Source: Litoditis marina
Taxonomy: Eukaryota > Nematoda > Chromadorea > Rhabditida > Rhabditidae
Assembly: GCA_964036275.1 (NCBI GenBank)
Contig: OZ038435.1
Span: forward strand, 32,363,228 to 32,427,227
Direction of reading: 5' to 3'
DNA length: 64,000 nt
Within the stretch, counting starts at the first letter, position 1. Each line of letters opens with the position of its first letter. Shown here piece after piece: positions 57,501 through 63,467 of the stretch. The position numbers and the translations under genes are program-made. The notes below the pieces were generated by a model, which saw only the letters and a program-made list of their open reading frames with translations, made no database searches and had not been told where the DNA came from.

Positions 57501-60073
57501 AAAACATTATTGGCGCAAATGTTTCTGAGCGTATGTCCTCGTGAATCCGGCAGTCTTCCTATTTATATATTGAACTTGTGTTTTAGAGATGGAGAGCGAC
57601 ATGTTAGAGATGTTGGGCAGAAGAGAGGAGCTAGACGACGAGAGGGCCGTTGAGAGTCTGGCAGAGACGCATGCTATTCAAAATAGATTGGAAACTATTA
57701 GGGAGGAGAGCTTGACGGTAAGGCTTCAGAAAAAAAACAAGAAGAAATTTTTCAAATTGGTCATTGAAGACTAGAAGGAATAATATGACGTGAAACGTGA
57801 AAAAGGAACAGCTATGTGTTCCCTTTTCATTGCACGTAGCCGAATTCTGACGTGTCTAACTGGACGTGAGTTTTTGTTCATCTCGAAACCAGTGTGTGAA
57901 TTGAATTGATCGGTTATAAATAAATTGTATCATTAAAAGTTACAGAATATCCATCCGACATTTCCTTTCAGGTTGCCGAAAACTTGAACCAGGTGGTGGA
58001 TCGATTCAAAGTATTGATCGACTGGACCTCGAACGTAGTTGTGTTGATCAATCGATTTTCACAGATCAATCCGTACTACACGGTATCCATAGAGCAACTG
58101 ATCGATGTTAGCGATACGGTAGGTTAAGTTTGAAGAACATTAATGTCTCTCTCTCATCTTTTTTCTTCCTCTTTCCCTCTCTCTCTCTCTATTTATTTCT
58201 CTCTGAGTTTGGTTCTCTCTGACAGCAAACAGGACGTGTTTTTGTTTTCCAGAAACTTGTCGAAGACGTTGACGAGGTCAAAAGCGAGGATATGAGCGTT
58301 CTTTGTGCTCGCGTCTCCGAGCAATTCTGGACAGCCGTTCTGGGATTATTGACAGACGAACACAAGAGAGTGCTAAGACATATTCTGGACAACCGACTGT
58401 TCATCAATACGTGAGTTATTGTGATCTTTGACCACAATGCTTCAAACTTCGAGCGAAGTTTCGGAGTTGGCTTTACCCGTTCAAATCGAACATGAAGCAA
58501 GAAATTGAAGGAATGTCACCATGTTATAATGTGTCAAATACATTAATAAAACTTTAAAAAACAAAAAACTTTCGAAAAATAATATTTTCAGATTTGATAG
58601 GCTGAACTTCAAAGAGTTTGAGAGAAAGTCCAAAAACGGCGGAAGCGAGAACCAGGTTGCAAAACTGGCAACATTCATCAGACAGACGGATTGCAGGTGA
58701 ACTTTATTGTGCAAATAATCAATAACCTCAAAGATTCGAATGAAAAACTCAGTAAAAAAGTAAGCAGATTAAATCAATAAATGTTCCGAAAAAAGGATGA
58801 GGAAAAATTATAGTGAAAATGAGCATTACTTTCTGTGTTCGAGCCATATATAGTCAGTTCTACACTCTTTGTTGCTCGCTACTCGACAGATTCATTTCGA
58901 AACTTCATTTTCCAATAACTCTAGCAGTTTATGAATCTCCCGCAATACACATCCCACCCAGCGTATCACACACAATTTCACGAATAACAGATACCAACAT
59001 TTGGATAGGAACTAGGAACACATTGTCTTACATTCTTTAACATACTTCTGTGAAACTTCACAAACATTACAATGCACCAGTGATGGTAAAATTCATAATA
59101 TCAGCATAGGAAAATATTTTCATACAAACTATATTTTATGATTTTCTAAACTATTTAGAACCCCAATGGTGGTTGTGTACGACAAAACGACTCAATGATT
59201 TAGTAGAGAACTAAATGTAATATTATACATTCCTTGAAATTTTGTAAACATTACTATTCAGGACGCCAGTGGTGGTTGTGTACGAGAGGACCAACGTAGA
59301 CTGGACGAGACACGTGCGAGACATGGCACGGAAGGCACGCGTACACTATCTGTCACTGATAGCCAAGACTAAAGAGTGAGGGACAGAAACCTATCACGGA
59401 AAGAAAGAGAGAGAGGGAGAGAGAAAGAGGAAGGGAGGGAGGGAGAAAGAGAGAAGGAGGGAGAAAAACAGAAAGCGAGAAAAAGGGGGCGGAGAGAGGA
59501 AGAGAGAGAGAAAGAAAGAAAGAGAAGGGCGGAGAGAGAGAGAGCAGGAGAGGATAAGGGGACAAAGAGATAGAATTATAATTTTTCAGGATGATTGTGA
59601 AACTTTTTGCGGACCGGAACTGGATAATTCTGTCTCTCGATTGGGAGGAGCTGAAGTCACTTCAATTCGAAGAAATTCTAGATCAGGTGACTTTCTCATG
59701 AACTGCCTCATGAATCGGCACTAGCGAATCGAGTGATTACTGAATGTTTACGTAAATGAATCCATTATACTTAAAATAATTGTAATTTTAGAACAATCGT
59801 TATATCTGCAAGGTATAGCCATAATTAGCCAGACACTTTTATATGTCAACGAGAGAGTGTGCGGGTGGCAGAGACGCAGACTGTCTGCGGTCTAACTGAC
59901 CTCCATTCTCTCTCACTTTGTAGTTTGATAATCGCAGATGATTGTCGCAAATGTTTCTGAGGAGGTGGGGACTACATTTATCGTTTCAGCACTCTGAACA
60001 GGCGGTGGATCCCGAATTTCGACTAATCATATCTTTGAGAGGAGTTGAAAATGCTACAAAGGTTGGTAGTTGA
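14241..60073 (+). CDS. Divergent motor-dead dynein heavy chain (76 exons, 2,972 aa)
   Basis: One continuous dynein heavy chain frame reconstructed by eye from 76 exons (8,919 nt). Every exon junction agrees in phase and uses GT-AG. Order: short tail (1-710), linker (711-1144), AAA1 (1145-1400), AAA2 (1401-1638), AAA3 (1639-1900), AAA4 (1901-2117), stalk and microtubule-binding domain (2118-2455), AAA5 (2456-2654), AAA6 (2655-2972). All four P-loops are degenerate, AAA1 lacks the catalytic glutamate, and the protein stops inside AAA6. Usual heavy chains exceed 4,000 aa. The start at 14,241 has an in-frame TAA just upstream (TAA AAT ATG). An AATAAA lies 131 nt after the stop. The stalk resembles inner-arm axonemal dyneins. 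C. elegans also has divergent heavy chain genes (dhc-3, dhc-4) beside dhc-1 and che-3; orthology is not tested here. Exons 2, 3, 5, 46 and the 66/67 junction are the least certain. Confidence 0.92.
14388..14540 (-). repeat. MITE-C with tRNA-like core, copy 1
   Basis: 153-bp element in intron 1. Outer ends are TATAGTGGGTGCCAAA and the complement of TACAGTGGTCGCCAA. On the minus strand the interior has an A-box-like TAGCGCAGTGGTTAGCGC and a B-box-like GGCTCGATTTC. Two other copies lie at 45,250 and 56,072. Confidence 0.75.
15272..15406 (+). repeat. MITE-A copy in intron 3
   Basis: 135-bp element that begins 7 nt after exon 3. Left end TTACACTAGAAGTAAATTGA, right end CAATTGGCTAACAGTATA. The two ends are imperfect inverted repeats, and the interior holds the family hallmark TTGTCATTGCACG and GTTTAACATG. 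Confidence 0.75.
17862..17949 (+). repeat. MITE-A left half (split by a 6.7-kb insertion)
   Basis: 88 bp from TATACTTGAAAGAAATTGA to GAGTTGTGA. The missing 46 bp of the same element lie at 24,625-24,670. Joined, the two pieces give 134 bp, the standard family length. Confidence 0.85.
17950..24624 (-). mobile_element. Non-autonomous Helitron-like insertion (6,675 bp)
   Basis: The borders are fixed by the MITE-A copy it interrupts. Read on the minus strand, the insert begins TCTATATTTT and ends CGCTAG, with A before and T after it. This is the Helitron pattern: 5' TC, 3' CTRR, insertion between A and T, no target duplication. A 149-bp satellite array fills its centre-left half. The rest holds several CG-rich palindromes (for example GCGCGCAGCGCGCGCCGCGC near 24,280) and a tRNA-like stretch near 22,945-23,020 on the minus strand. 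No Rep/helicase frame is seen, so it is non-autonomous. The expected strong hairpin just before CTAG is weak or absent, which lowers confidence in the class but not in the insertion. Confidence 0.7.
18199..21611 (+). repeat. 149-bp satellite array, about 23 monomers
   Basis: Monomers share GTTTGAGCGTGAAACTACAA, GACCAAAATCTGTTTTTCAC, AAGGGTCCCCCACATGG and GACTCCGAATCGGCTGA. Identical blocks recur 447 bp apart (20,782 and 21,229), giving a three-monomer higher-order unit. Several monomers share an internal deletion (AAGGATCCCCCTCCG). The minus-strand frames starting KKSADSES are a by-product of the repeat. Confidence 0.95.
24625..24670 (+). repeat. MITE-A right half (split copy)
   Basis: TGTGTTTAACATGTTTCACG to CCAACAGTATA, the right part of the element whose left part ends at 17,949. 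Confidence 0.85.
24868..25103. repeat. MITE-D, copy 2 (dynein intron 10)
   Basis: 236 bp, collinear with the copy at 6,799: TATAGTTCGTTTCATTCCC, ACTGAGACCC, then CTCCAAAGTGGTGA, then CATTGGCACGCTGCCAAGTC. The two copies are in different genes, 18 kb apart. Confidence 0.85.
27488..27689. repeat. TIR element in dynein intron 14
   Basis: ACTACGAGTGGGTGACGATT at the left is matched in inverse by CGTCACCCACTCAAACTAC at the right, about 200 bp apart. Inner AGCTTAA and TTAAGCT blocks also mirror. No coding content. Confidence 0.7.
29139..29364. repeat. Diverged MITE-D-like element at a splice donor
   Basis: The left end TATTTTCCCAACTGG plus GTTGGCAGCGTGCCAA is mirrored by CATTGGCAAGCTGCCCAATT plus CCAGTTGGGAAATGTGCG and CTATA at the right. 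The left end directly follows exon 17, so its TAT forms part of the GTAT donor. Confidence 0.6.
30057..30198 (+). repeat. 24-bp tandem repeat, about 6 copies
   Basis: Unit AAATCACGTTTTTGCAAAG followed by AAACC, nearly perfect. Three overlapping frames across it (for example repeated FAKKPNHV) stay open only because 24 is a multiple of three. Confidence 0.95.
30238..30966. mobile_element. 729-bp nearly perfect foldback (hairpin) element
   Basis: Arms 30238-30536 and 30668-30966, 299 nt each, with only a few mismatches and a roughly 131-bp loop. Ends read TTCATGAAAAAGTGGGGGCC and its complement. Each arm contains two direct copies of a roughly 95-bp unit (CTCAAGTATAACTGTTCATT within). No open frame of note. 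The high arm identity suggests a recent insertion or ongoing gene conversion between the arms. Confidence 0.93.
31262..31990 (+). repeat. About 130-bp repeat array with TGACGTCA sites
   Basis: Five to six diverged copies at roughly 130-bp spacing, each with TGACGTCAACTTTGCACTTT and GACGTCATCTGG followed by CCAGAAT. Nine exact TGACGTCA octamers fall in about 700 bp (for example at 31,531, 31,661, 31,791 and 31,920). Confidence 0.85.
32291..32370 (+). repeat. (GGAA)20 microsatellite
   Basis: Eighty bases of uninterrupted GGAA. Confidence 0.98.
32802..33033. repeat. MITE-D-like element forming the exon 19 donor
   Basis: Intron 19 opens GTATAGTTTGTTTCATC, which after the first G is the MITE-D terminus. 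The inverse end (GAAACGGACTATA) lies about 230 bp downstream. The splice donor is therefore built from element or target-site sequence. Confidence 0.6.
33421..33515 (+). repeat. (GA)n tract in intron 20
   Basis: Purine-rich GAGA repeat on the sense strand of the dynein gene. Confidence 0.9.
34541..34768. repeat. Foldback element with TTAA-like ends, copy 1
   Basis: Outer ends TTGAAGGCGGTCTGACAGG and the complement of GGCAGGCTATCTTTAA. Inner arms carry GCGCTCCACGGTTAATC and, inverted, GTTAACCGTGGAGCG. A second copy starts at 63,868 and runs off the window. Confidence 0.75.
37490..37705 (+). repeat. Purine-rich GA tract in intron 28
   Basis: About 200 nt of AG-rich sequence on the sense strand (GAGAGAAAGAAGG-type). 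Minus-strand frames rich in Ser/Leu arise from it. Confidence 0.8.
38559..40887 (+). other. Dynein-like gene: AAA1 exons 31-36, catalytically altered
   Basis: Exons 38559-38680, 39082-39213, 39374-39489, 39768-39879, 39949-40044, 40698-40887. AAA1 is the main ATPase site of dynein. The fold is traceable: VRYYWHLDHVFVRVHGI opens it, then HFGVGPQLLFSSENGRS aligns with the P-loop segment and is followed by LISTAAQALGR, the usual helix. The Walker A consensus GxxxxGKT has become SSENGRS, with Lys replaced by Arg (39,146-39,148). Walker B FDEFNRI has become SIDNENSI, with Glu replaced by Asn (39,432-39,434). The MNPGYAGR sensor segment is now LPMKHCER. ATP hydrolysis at this site is not expected; weak nucleotide binding cannot be excluded. 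Confidence 0.88.
40544..40667. repeat. MITE-B palindrome, copy 2
   Basis: About 124-bp hairpin: TTAAAGTAGGACGATTAT at the left, AATAATCGTCCTTCTTCAA at the right, and a TTTAAACTGCAATTG turn in the centre. It lies 30 bp upstream of dynein exon 36. Confidence 0.8.
41225..41349. repeat. MITE-B palindrome, copy 3, abutting exon 37
   Basis: TTAAAGAAGGACGATTATG to CATGATCGTCCTTCTTTGAA, a 125-bp hairpin. Its last base is the A of the exon 37 splice acceptor AG, and its CCTTCTTT forms the pyrimidine tract. Confidence 0.85.
41351..43370 (+). other. Dynein-like gene: AAA2 exons 37-41
   Basis: Exons 41351-41446, 41748-41918, 42243-42341, 42606-42725, 43143-43370. AAA2 normally holds a structural ATP. 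The P-loop segment reads FVIIIKGDCLSEKSALIKKA: first Gly and Lys-Ser remain but the second Gly is Glu (GDCLSEKS, residues 1447-1454). The DG of the AAA2 Walker B survives in CIDGCGDEAVIQWLNELI. The MNPNLRILVETDTVPVA segment matches the pre-sensor strand, but the SPATVSR arginine-finger motif has become LRHHPTVIME. Of the four P-loops this is the least degraded. Confidence 0.85.
43481..43608 (+). repeat. MITE-A copy in intron 41
   Basis: TATACTAGAAGTAAATTGA to CTATCAGTATA, 128 bp with imperfect terminal inverted repeats. Confidence 0.85.
43825..46398 (+). other. Dynein-like gene: AAA3 exons 42-49, nucleotide site lost
   Basis: Exons 43825-43953, 44279-44379, 44604-44687, 44880-44966, 45126-45175, 45485-45568, 45779-45953, 46321-46398. 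AAA3 is the regulatory ATPase of dynein. IYDTFPTKTDVIDLV fits the VPTxDT entry segment. The P-loop position reads MVYGAHTMNRDILLEKM, with no GKT. RISINASTSYSEFSRLL matches the Ser/Thr-rich strand after the P-loop (usually SxxTT). The Walker B FVDDLNMP position reads VVMLGGFEQ with both Asp gone. The domain is shortened and is the most diverged of AAA1-4. Exon 46 uses a weak TATAAG acceptor chosen for phase. Confidence 0.78.
45250..45444 (-). repeat. MITE-C with tRNA-like core, copy 2
   Basis: 195 bp in intron 46, 40 bp before exon 47. Ends TATAGTAGGTGCCAAA and the complement of TATAGTCGTCGCCAACC. On the minus strand the core shows TAGCGAAGTGGTTAGC (A-box-like) and GGTTCGATTCC (a perfect B box). 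Confidence 0.82.
46712..48613 (+). other. Dynein-like gene: AAA4 exons 50-54, nucleotide site lost
   Basis: Exons 46712-46845, 47078-47190, 47656-47842, 48079-48185, 48506-48613. The P-loop is split by intron 50 and reads SNMLVVGKANTSYWMQLI where normal dyneins have a LLVGxGGSGKQSLxRLA-type sequence. The Walker B FLLTDTQI position reads LLISLRDL. Downstream, YATLHVCITVSETQLRKLR is a clear match to the NLHVVLCMSPVGxxFRxR strand, and ILVWPEEQ fits the WFxxWPxEAL block, so the fold is still recognisable without the nucleotide-binding residues. Confidence 0.86.
50598..50725 (-). repeat. MITE-A copy in intron 58
   Basis: Reverse-oriented copy: AGTCATTTGCACAGTCACG at the left, TTTACTTCTAGTATA at the right, with the hallmark AACATGTTAAACACAGCAG inside. 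Confidence 0.8.
52568..52643 (+). repeat. 38-bp tandem duplication
   Basis: AAGAAGAGTTTAACGTGTAG plus GAATCATTTTTC occurs twice in immediate succession, within dynein intron 61. Confidence 0.9.
52697..52768 (+). repeat. tRNA-like sequence (SINE or tRNA relic)
   Basis: An A-box-like TGGCGGATTGG lies about 35 nt before a B-box-like GGTTCGATTCC. The T-stem pairs imperfectly and no acceptor stem closes, so this is not a functional tRNA gene. Confidence 0.45.
52921..53249. repeat. Foldback element with 112-bp arms
   Basis: Left arm from ATTAGTATAAAAAACGAG (52921-53032) and right arm ending CTCGTTTTTTATACTAAT (53138-53249) are nearly perfect complements, with a loop of about 105 bp. It lies in dynein intron 61. 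Confidence 0.9.
53855..53979. repeat. MITE-B palindrome, copy 4
   Basis: TTAAAATAGGACGGTTATG to ATAACCGTCCCCCTTTAA, 125-bp hairpin with the central TTTAAACTGCAATTG turn. Intron 62 of the dynein-like gene. Confidence 0.85.
54618..54742 (+). repeat. MITE-A copy starting 3 nt after exon 64
   Basis: TATACAAGAAGTAAATTGA to GACTGACAGTATA, 125 bp. The exon 64 donor GTTTAT runs into the element terminus. Confidence 0.85.
55158..55326. repeat. GTTAACC-rich foldback element
   Basis: TTCGTTAACCCAATCAGTTAA and, inverted, AACTGATTAGGTTAACGAA; inner arms CCGGGTTACCTGGTTAACCC and its complement. Arms about 60 bp. A diverged relative with TTAACCGG and GGTTAGACC lies near 61,000-61,070. Confidence 0.85.
56072..56261 (+). 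repeat. MITE-C with tRNA-like core, copy 3
   Basis: 190-bp element with ends TATAGTCGTCGCCAA and TTGGCACCCACTATA (12 of 15 terminal positions match). The core has A-box-like TAGCGCAGTAGTTAGCGC and a perfect B box GGTTCGATTCC inside a pairable T arm (CGCTG/CGGCG). It ends 14 bp before dynein exon 68. Confidence 0.88.
56880..57016 (-). repeat. MITE-A copy upstream of exon 69
   Basis: Reverse-oriented copy: TGTACTGTTAGGCAATTGC at the left, CTTCTAGTGTACA at the right. It ends 30 bp before dynein exon 69. Confidence 0.82.
57047..60073 (+). other. Dynein-like gene: AAA6 exons 69-76, truncated end
   Basis: Exons 57047-57165, 57587-57717, 57972-58118, 58253-58410, 58592-58696, 59262-59375, 59590-59686, 59990-60073. 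Exons 69-70 match the LExxLLxxLSxxxGxxLDDExLIxxLxxxK helices (MESDMLEMLGRREELDDERA). NRFSQINPYYTVSIEQL matches the LxxINPMYQFSLxxF block. TPVVVVYERTNVDWTRHV replaces the PxxFxLSPGADP strand, FADRNWIILSLDWEELKSL replaces GxWVLLQNCHLAxSW, and DPEFRLIISLRGVENATK matches HxDFRLWLTSxP. The frame then stops with VGS. The remaining AAA6 small subdomain and the C-terminal domain are absent from the rest of the window. Confidence 0.86.
59398..59550 (+). repeat. (GA)n tract in intron 74
   Basis: Purine-rich GAGA/GGGA repeat on the sense strand, between two AAA6 exons. Confidence 0.92.
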
Positions 60074-60203
60074 ACAAAGAAGTGGAATCCCACATTGAGA
60101 AGTTGACTTTTTTGAGAAATCCTAGTTTCACCATTATCATAGTCTGTACATGAATTTCGAGAAAATCTACAAAAAAGAATGTGTGAGATATTATCATCAT
60201 AAA

Positions 60204-60209
60204 AATAAA
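60204..60209 (+). promoter_or_regulatory. Poly(A) signal of the dynein-like gene
   Basis: AATAAA 131 nt after the TGA at 60,071-60,073. It supports a real transcript end here rather than a missed downstream exon set. Confidence 0.6.
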
Positions 60210-60662
60210 CAAACTTCATCGTACCAAGATGAAAAACAGACGAATCAAAACACATCAAAGTGTACATAAACTATGATCCATGAACAACCAAGTACCAACT
60301 CTCAGTGGAAAATCGGAAAAGTGGGAAAAACTGTATTTACCACATATATAAAAACGAGAAATGACGTATGGCATGCGAAAGTGAAATAGCAGAATGGTCG
60401 TACCAACTAAATAAATAATTACTTATGACGTACCATACCATTTACTTACTCATTAACTCTGATCCACTAATGAAAATTACCTAACGCTAGGCAGTGCTAA
60501 GTAATAAAAACAGAATGACCCGCATAAAATCTGAGAAATATTTCAAAGCACAGGTTGTACGTACATTTTGGTATGCTGAAGCACAAAACCTATTTTATGT
60601 TAAAAACATTACAACGAAAGATGGTGTAGTTGATCTCAACTCTGACAACCCTAATCTGAGAC

Positions 60663-60797
60663 TGTATGCATGAAACATCCCCGGGTTGGGATATGGGATA
60701 CTATCCCGTGCTCGATTCGGCTATTTCCCAGTCAATTCAGATCGGGCATCGGGATAGCATCCCAACCCGGCCCGGGATGTTTCATGCATACGGCCTC
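60663..60797. repeat. 135-bp palindrome, second copy
   Basis: Same family as 8,810-8,939: TGTATGCATGAAACATCC at the left, GGATGTTTCATGCATACGG at the right, with inner CCGGGTTGGGA and TCCCAACCCGG arms. Confidence 0.82.
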
Positions 60798-60887
60798 TGG
60801 TGGCAAACAAGTTTCGGTTGGCTATAACAGCAAGTATACTGGATACTAACCACAAACATTGCCAGCATGCCCACCGTTTCGTAGGGT

Positions 60888-63467
60888 CTATTCGGAGCTA
60901 TCCAAAAGTTTGTCGTTGATCGACTTCATCATTATCTTGGCTGCATCGGAGTCCATATCTCGTAGAGAACTGGCAACATAGGCACCTGGAACAGTTGTTT
61001 AGTTAACCGGCTTTTTCGATAACCAAATCGTTTAACCAGTAACCGGATATTTAACTGGTTAGACCACATTGTTAACAGGTAGCCGCGTTTTTTCCAAACG
61101 CGGTGTTCAGACTTCCTTCCGCACAAACAAACAAACGCAAGAGGTTTCCTAGAAAGGTTGTAAACTGCTAACTGCTAAATCGGATCAGGTTACTCGATTG
61201 ACGATTTGGTTCACGTGAAATAATGTTTCCGTCTGATCATTGGCCTCTCAAACGGTTGTGAACATTGTATAGAAGGGAAGAGGGGTGTTTAGTATTTGTT
61301 TGTAGTTTGACTTGCACACATTGTTTTTGAATTGTGACTGGAACACATCACGATCAGAACAGAAACAAGAAAAACAGCGTTCCCGCCTGATTTTAGAGCC
61401 ACCCCCAATCACAAAAGAGAATCGGACGAGGCATAATTTTTTTTTTGTTTTCTTTATTCCTACGTGCGCTCCACATACTCACCGAAATTGTCGAACTTGT
61501 CCGGCGTCACTTTTGATCGCAATTTATCCAGCATCTGACGCAGAACTTCTATGCCTAAACTTTTATAGATTGGATTGGCTAGAGAACATCGGAGACCAAA
61601 TTACTTCAGGATCAGGCAACATAGTTTACGTCGTACAATTTAGAAACGTGGGCTACAAAACCAATTTTCCATCTCCATCCAAAGTTTTTCCTAAACTCAC
61701 CTTCGGTCATGTTCTCGGTAGTGATGAGTTTCCGCGGCGCGGCAGTCTGCTCACCGGAGGTAGTCTCACGCTGACCAGCGGGCACATGCGAGCCATTGAG
61801 ACCGTGGGAGACTGGAAACAGCCATATTCTAGTAAACATTCAAAACAAGTGGTTCGCTTTTTGCCAACATTGAATCGAAAATTGGGTTTCTTTTCGTATA
61901 ACTCACTGTGAGTAGCAGTGTAAACTGACTCGCCAGTTCACAACCAGTAAGAAAAGACCACTTGCGGTCCTGTGAGCAAAAAAAGAGATCGAAGTTTTTT
62001 TGTGTATTTGAGGTATCTATTTGAAAGCCAAATGACTGAATATGAGCGGCTTTTTGTCACTTGGGGCCTTATTACATCATGGATACGGCCACAGCTGGTA
62101 TATACTTACCAGACGCGGGGCTGTCGACGAACTCATCGGACACCTCCTCCTTGATCGGGTCCTCCATATTGCGCAGCGAGGTCTGTACCATCTCGAGCAG
62201 TCGATTGCTGATGGCCTCCGTGCTGGCGCCGCCCTCCTCCTCCAGCTTGCGCAGCTCGTCGAGAGACGCCGTTGACACGTCGATGTGGTGGCAGTGATAC
62301 GAGTCTCTGGAAAAACCAAAAATTGTAGTTTGATCTTTATGTGACCACAAGTTCATATCTGTAGTCTTACAGTAGACAGTTTCCAGCCAAGCTGGCAGCT
62401 TTGTTTCAAAAAATTAGAACATCCGAATGGAGAATTTCCGAGATGCGATGATACTGGAGGGAAACCAAAAAACTGCAGACGTAACTAGCCTATTACTCAC
62501 GACGTATGTGCTATGCCTCCACGAGTCACGTGCTATATTACCGGTTGTAATAAACTTTCATTTTGCACCGCACCAGTTTGTAGATCCATCGACTCTCGAT
62601 TCTTTTACCATACATTGAATCCATATGAATCCATATATCTAACATAGTGTGCTGGAAACTACATACGAAAATTTTGAAATTGTAGTCAATCAACGATCAA
62701 ATAATCTAGTTACGCAGTTAATTGAATATCGCGGGGACCGTCTGGCCGTAACCGATGCAACTAACTTATTGATGGCTGCCACCAGGTAGTCCATTGGCTC
62801 CATGAAGGGCCAGGGCCGCGGTCGATGCTTGCCCATACTCTCGTTCTTCACCATACGACGGTGCACGTCGCGCAACGATTTCCAAGCCACGCGCAACTCA
62901 TTGTCTGCAAATACCAGTTATTCAACATATAGATTCCTCAATACATAATACATAACTACGACGTTCGTTGGATCCCAAGCTTTTCAAATCGAGCCAATAC
63001 GATCGATGTGACTTCATCTCGTTGTACTTGTATATTCATCCCGTTGTAAAAAAAATGTAAAACATAAGATGCACCCAGTGCAAACTACATCTCCATTACG
63101 GTCATCCAAACGGACCAACCCGGGTAACTTGGGTACTCAGGTTGATTCTCATAGCTGCCGGAAGAAAACTACTTAAAACCGAAATATTAAAACTAAGTGA
63201 AACCTGAACAGTATACCAGACTGATGAATTGGACACTACCAATAAAACAAAATATCACGTTTCCGTTCTGTGACGTGTTCGACGTGTTAAAAACTAACGT
63301 GTGAGTGTGCAGCCGAACTGGGTCATCTTGGCGTGAACGATGTTCCAGGCGTCCCTCTTCAAGTCGGCCTTGTTGTAGTCGGCATGTCGAACGTCCCACA
63401 GGTGCGGGTACTCCTTCATGGAGGTGATCAGATGATGTTTCGCCGCGTGGCTCAGGAAAGTACTCAT
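60888..63467 (-). CDS. MADF-domain protein, likely DNA-binding regulator
   Basis: Six exons: 63299-63467, 62766-62904, 62110-62306, 61701-61811, 61483-61554, 60888-60985. Total 786 nt (261 aa), all phases agree. Residues about 12-98 form a MADF (Myb/SANT-like) domain: LITSMKEYPHLWDVRHADY, then KADLKRDAWNIVHAKM, then VAWKSLRDVHRRMVKNES and PWPFMEPMDYLVAAINK. MADF domains bind DNA and occur in nuclear transcriptional regulators. The middle is acidic (RKLEEEGG, EDPIKEEVSDEF). The C-terminus carries AYVASSLRDMDSDAAKIMM then SINDKLLDSSE, which resembles the BESS-type interaction motif that often accompanies MADF. A related LLEMVQTSLRNMEDPI lies mid-protein. The ATG at 63,467 follows a possible splice acceptor (TTTTTTAG at about 63,487), so a 5'UTR exon or longer N-terminus may exist upstream. 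No transmembrane or signal segment is seen. Confidence 0.9.

Larger units (their letters stand above)
60074..60887. other. Convergent 3' spacer
   Basis: Lies between the stop codons of the dynein-like gene (plus) and the MADF gene (minus). It contains a plus-strand AATAAA and one 135-bp palindrome. I searched the plus strand here for the missing dynein C-terminal segments and saw none. Confidence 0.7.

Noticed and set aside
14241..60073. Dynein-like gene as a pseudogene
   Set aside because: Seventy-six exons keep one open frame with agreeing phases and normal splice sites, and the stalk is well conserved. A decaying gene of this size would show stops or frameshifts.
61312..61911. 199-aa open frame on the plus strand
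   Set aside because: It lies antisense to MADF exons 4 and 5, which have clean splice sites and a domain-bearing gene frame. No recognisable domain in the plus frame.
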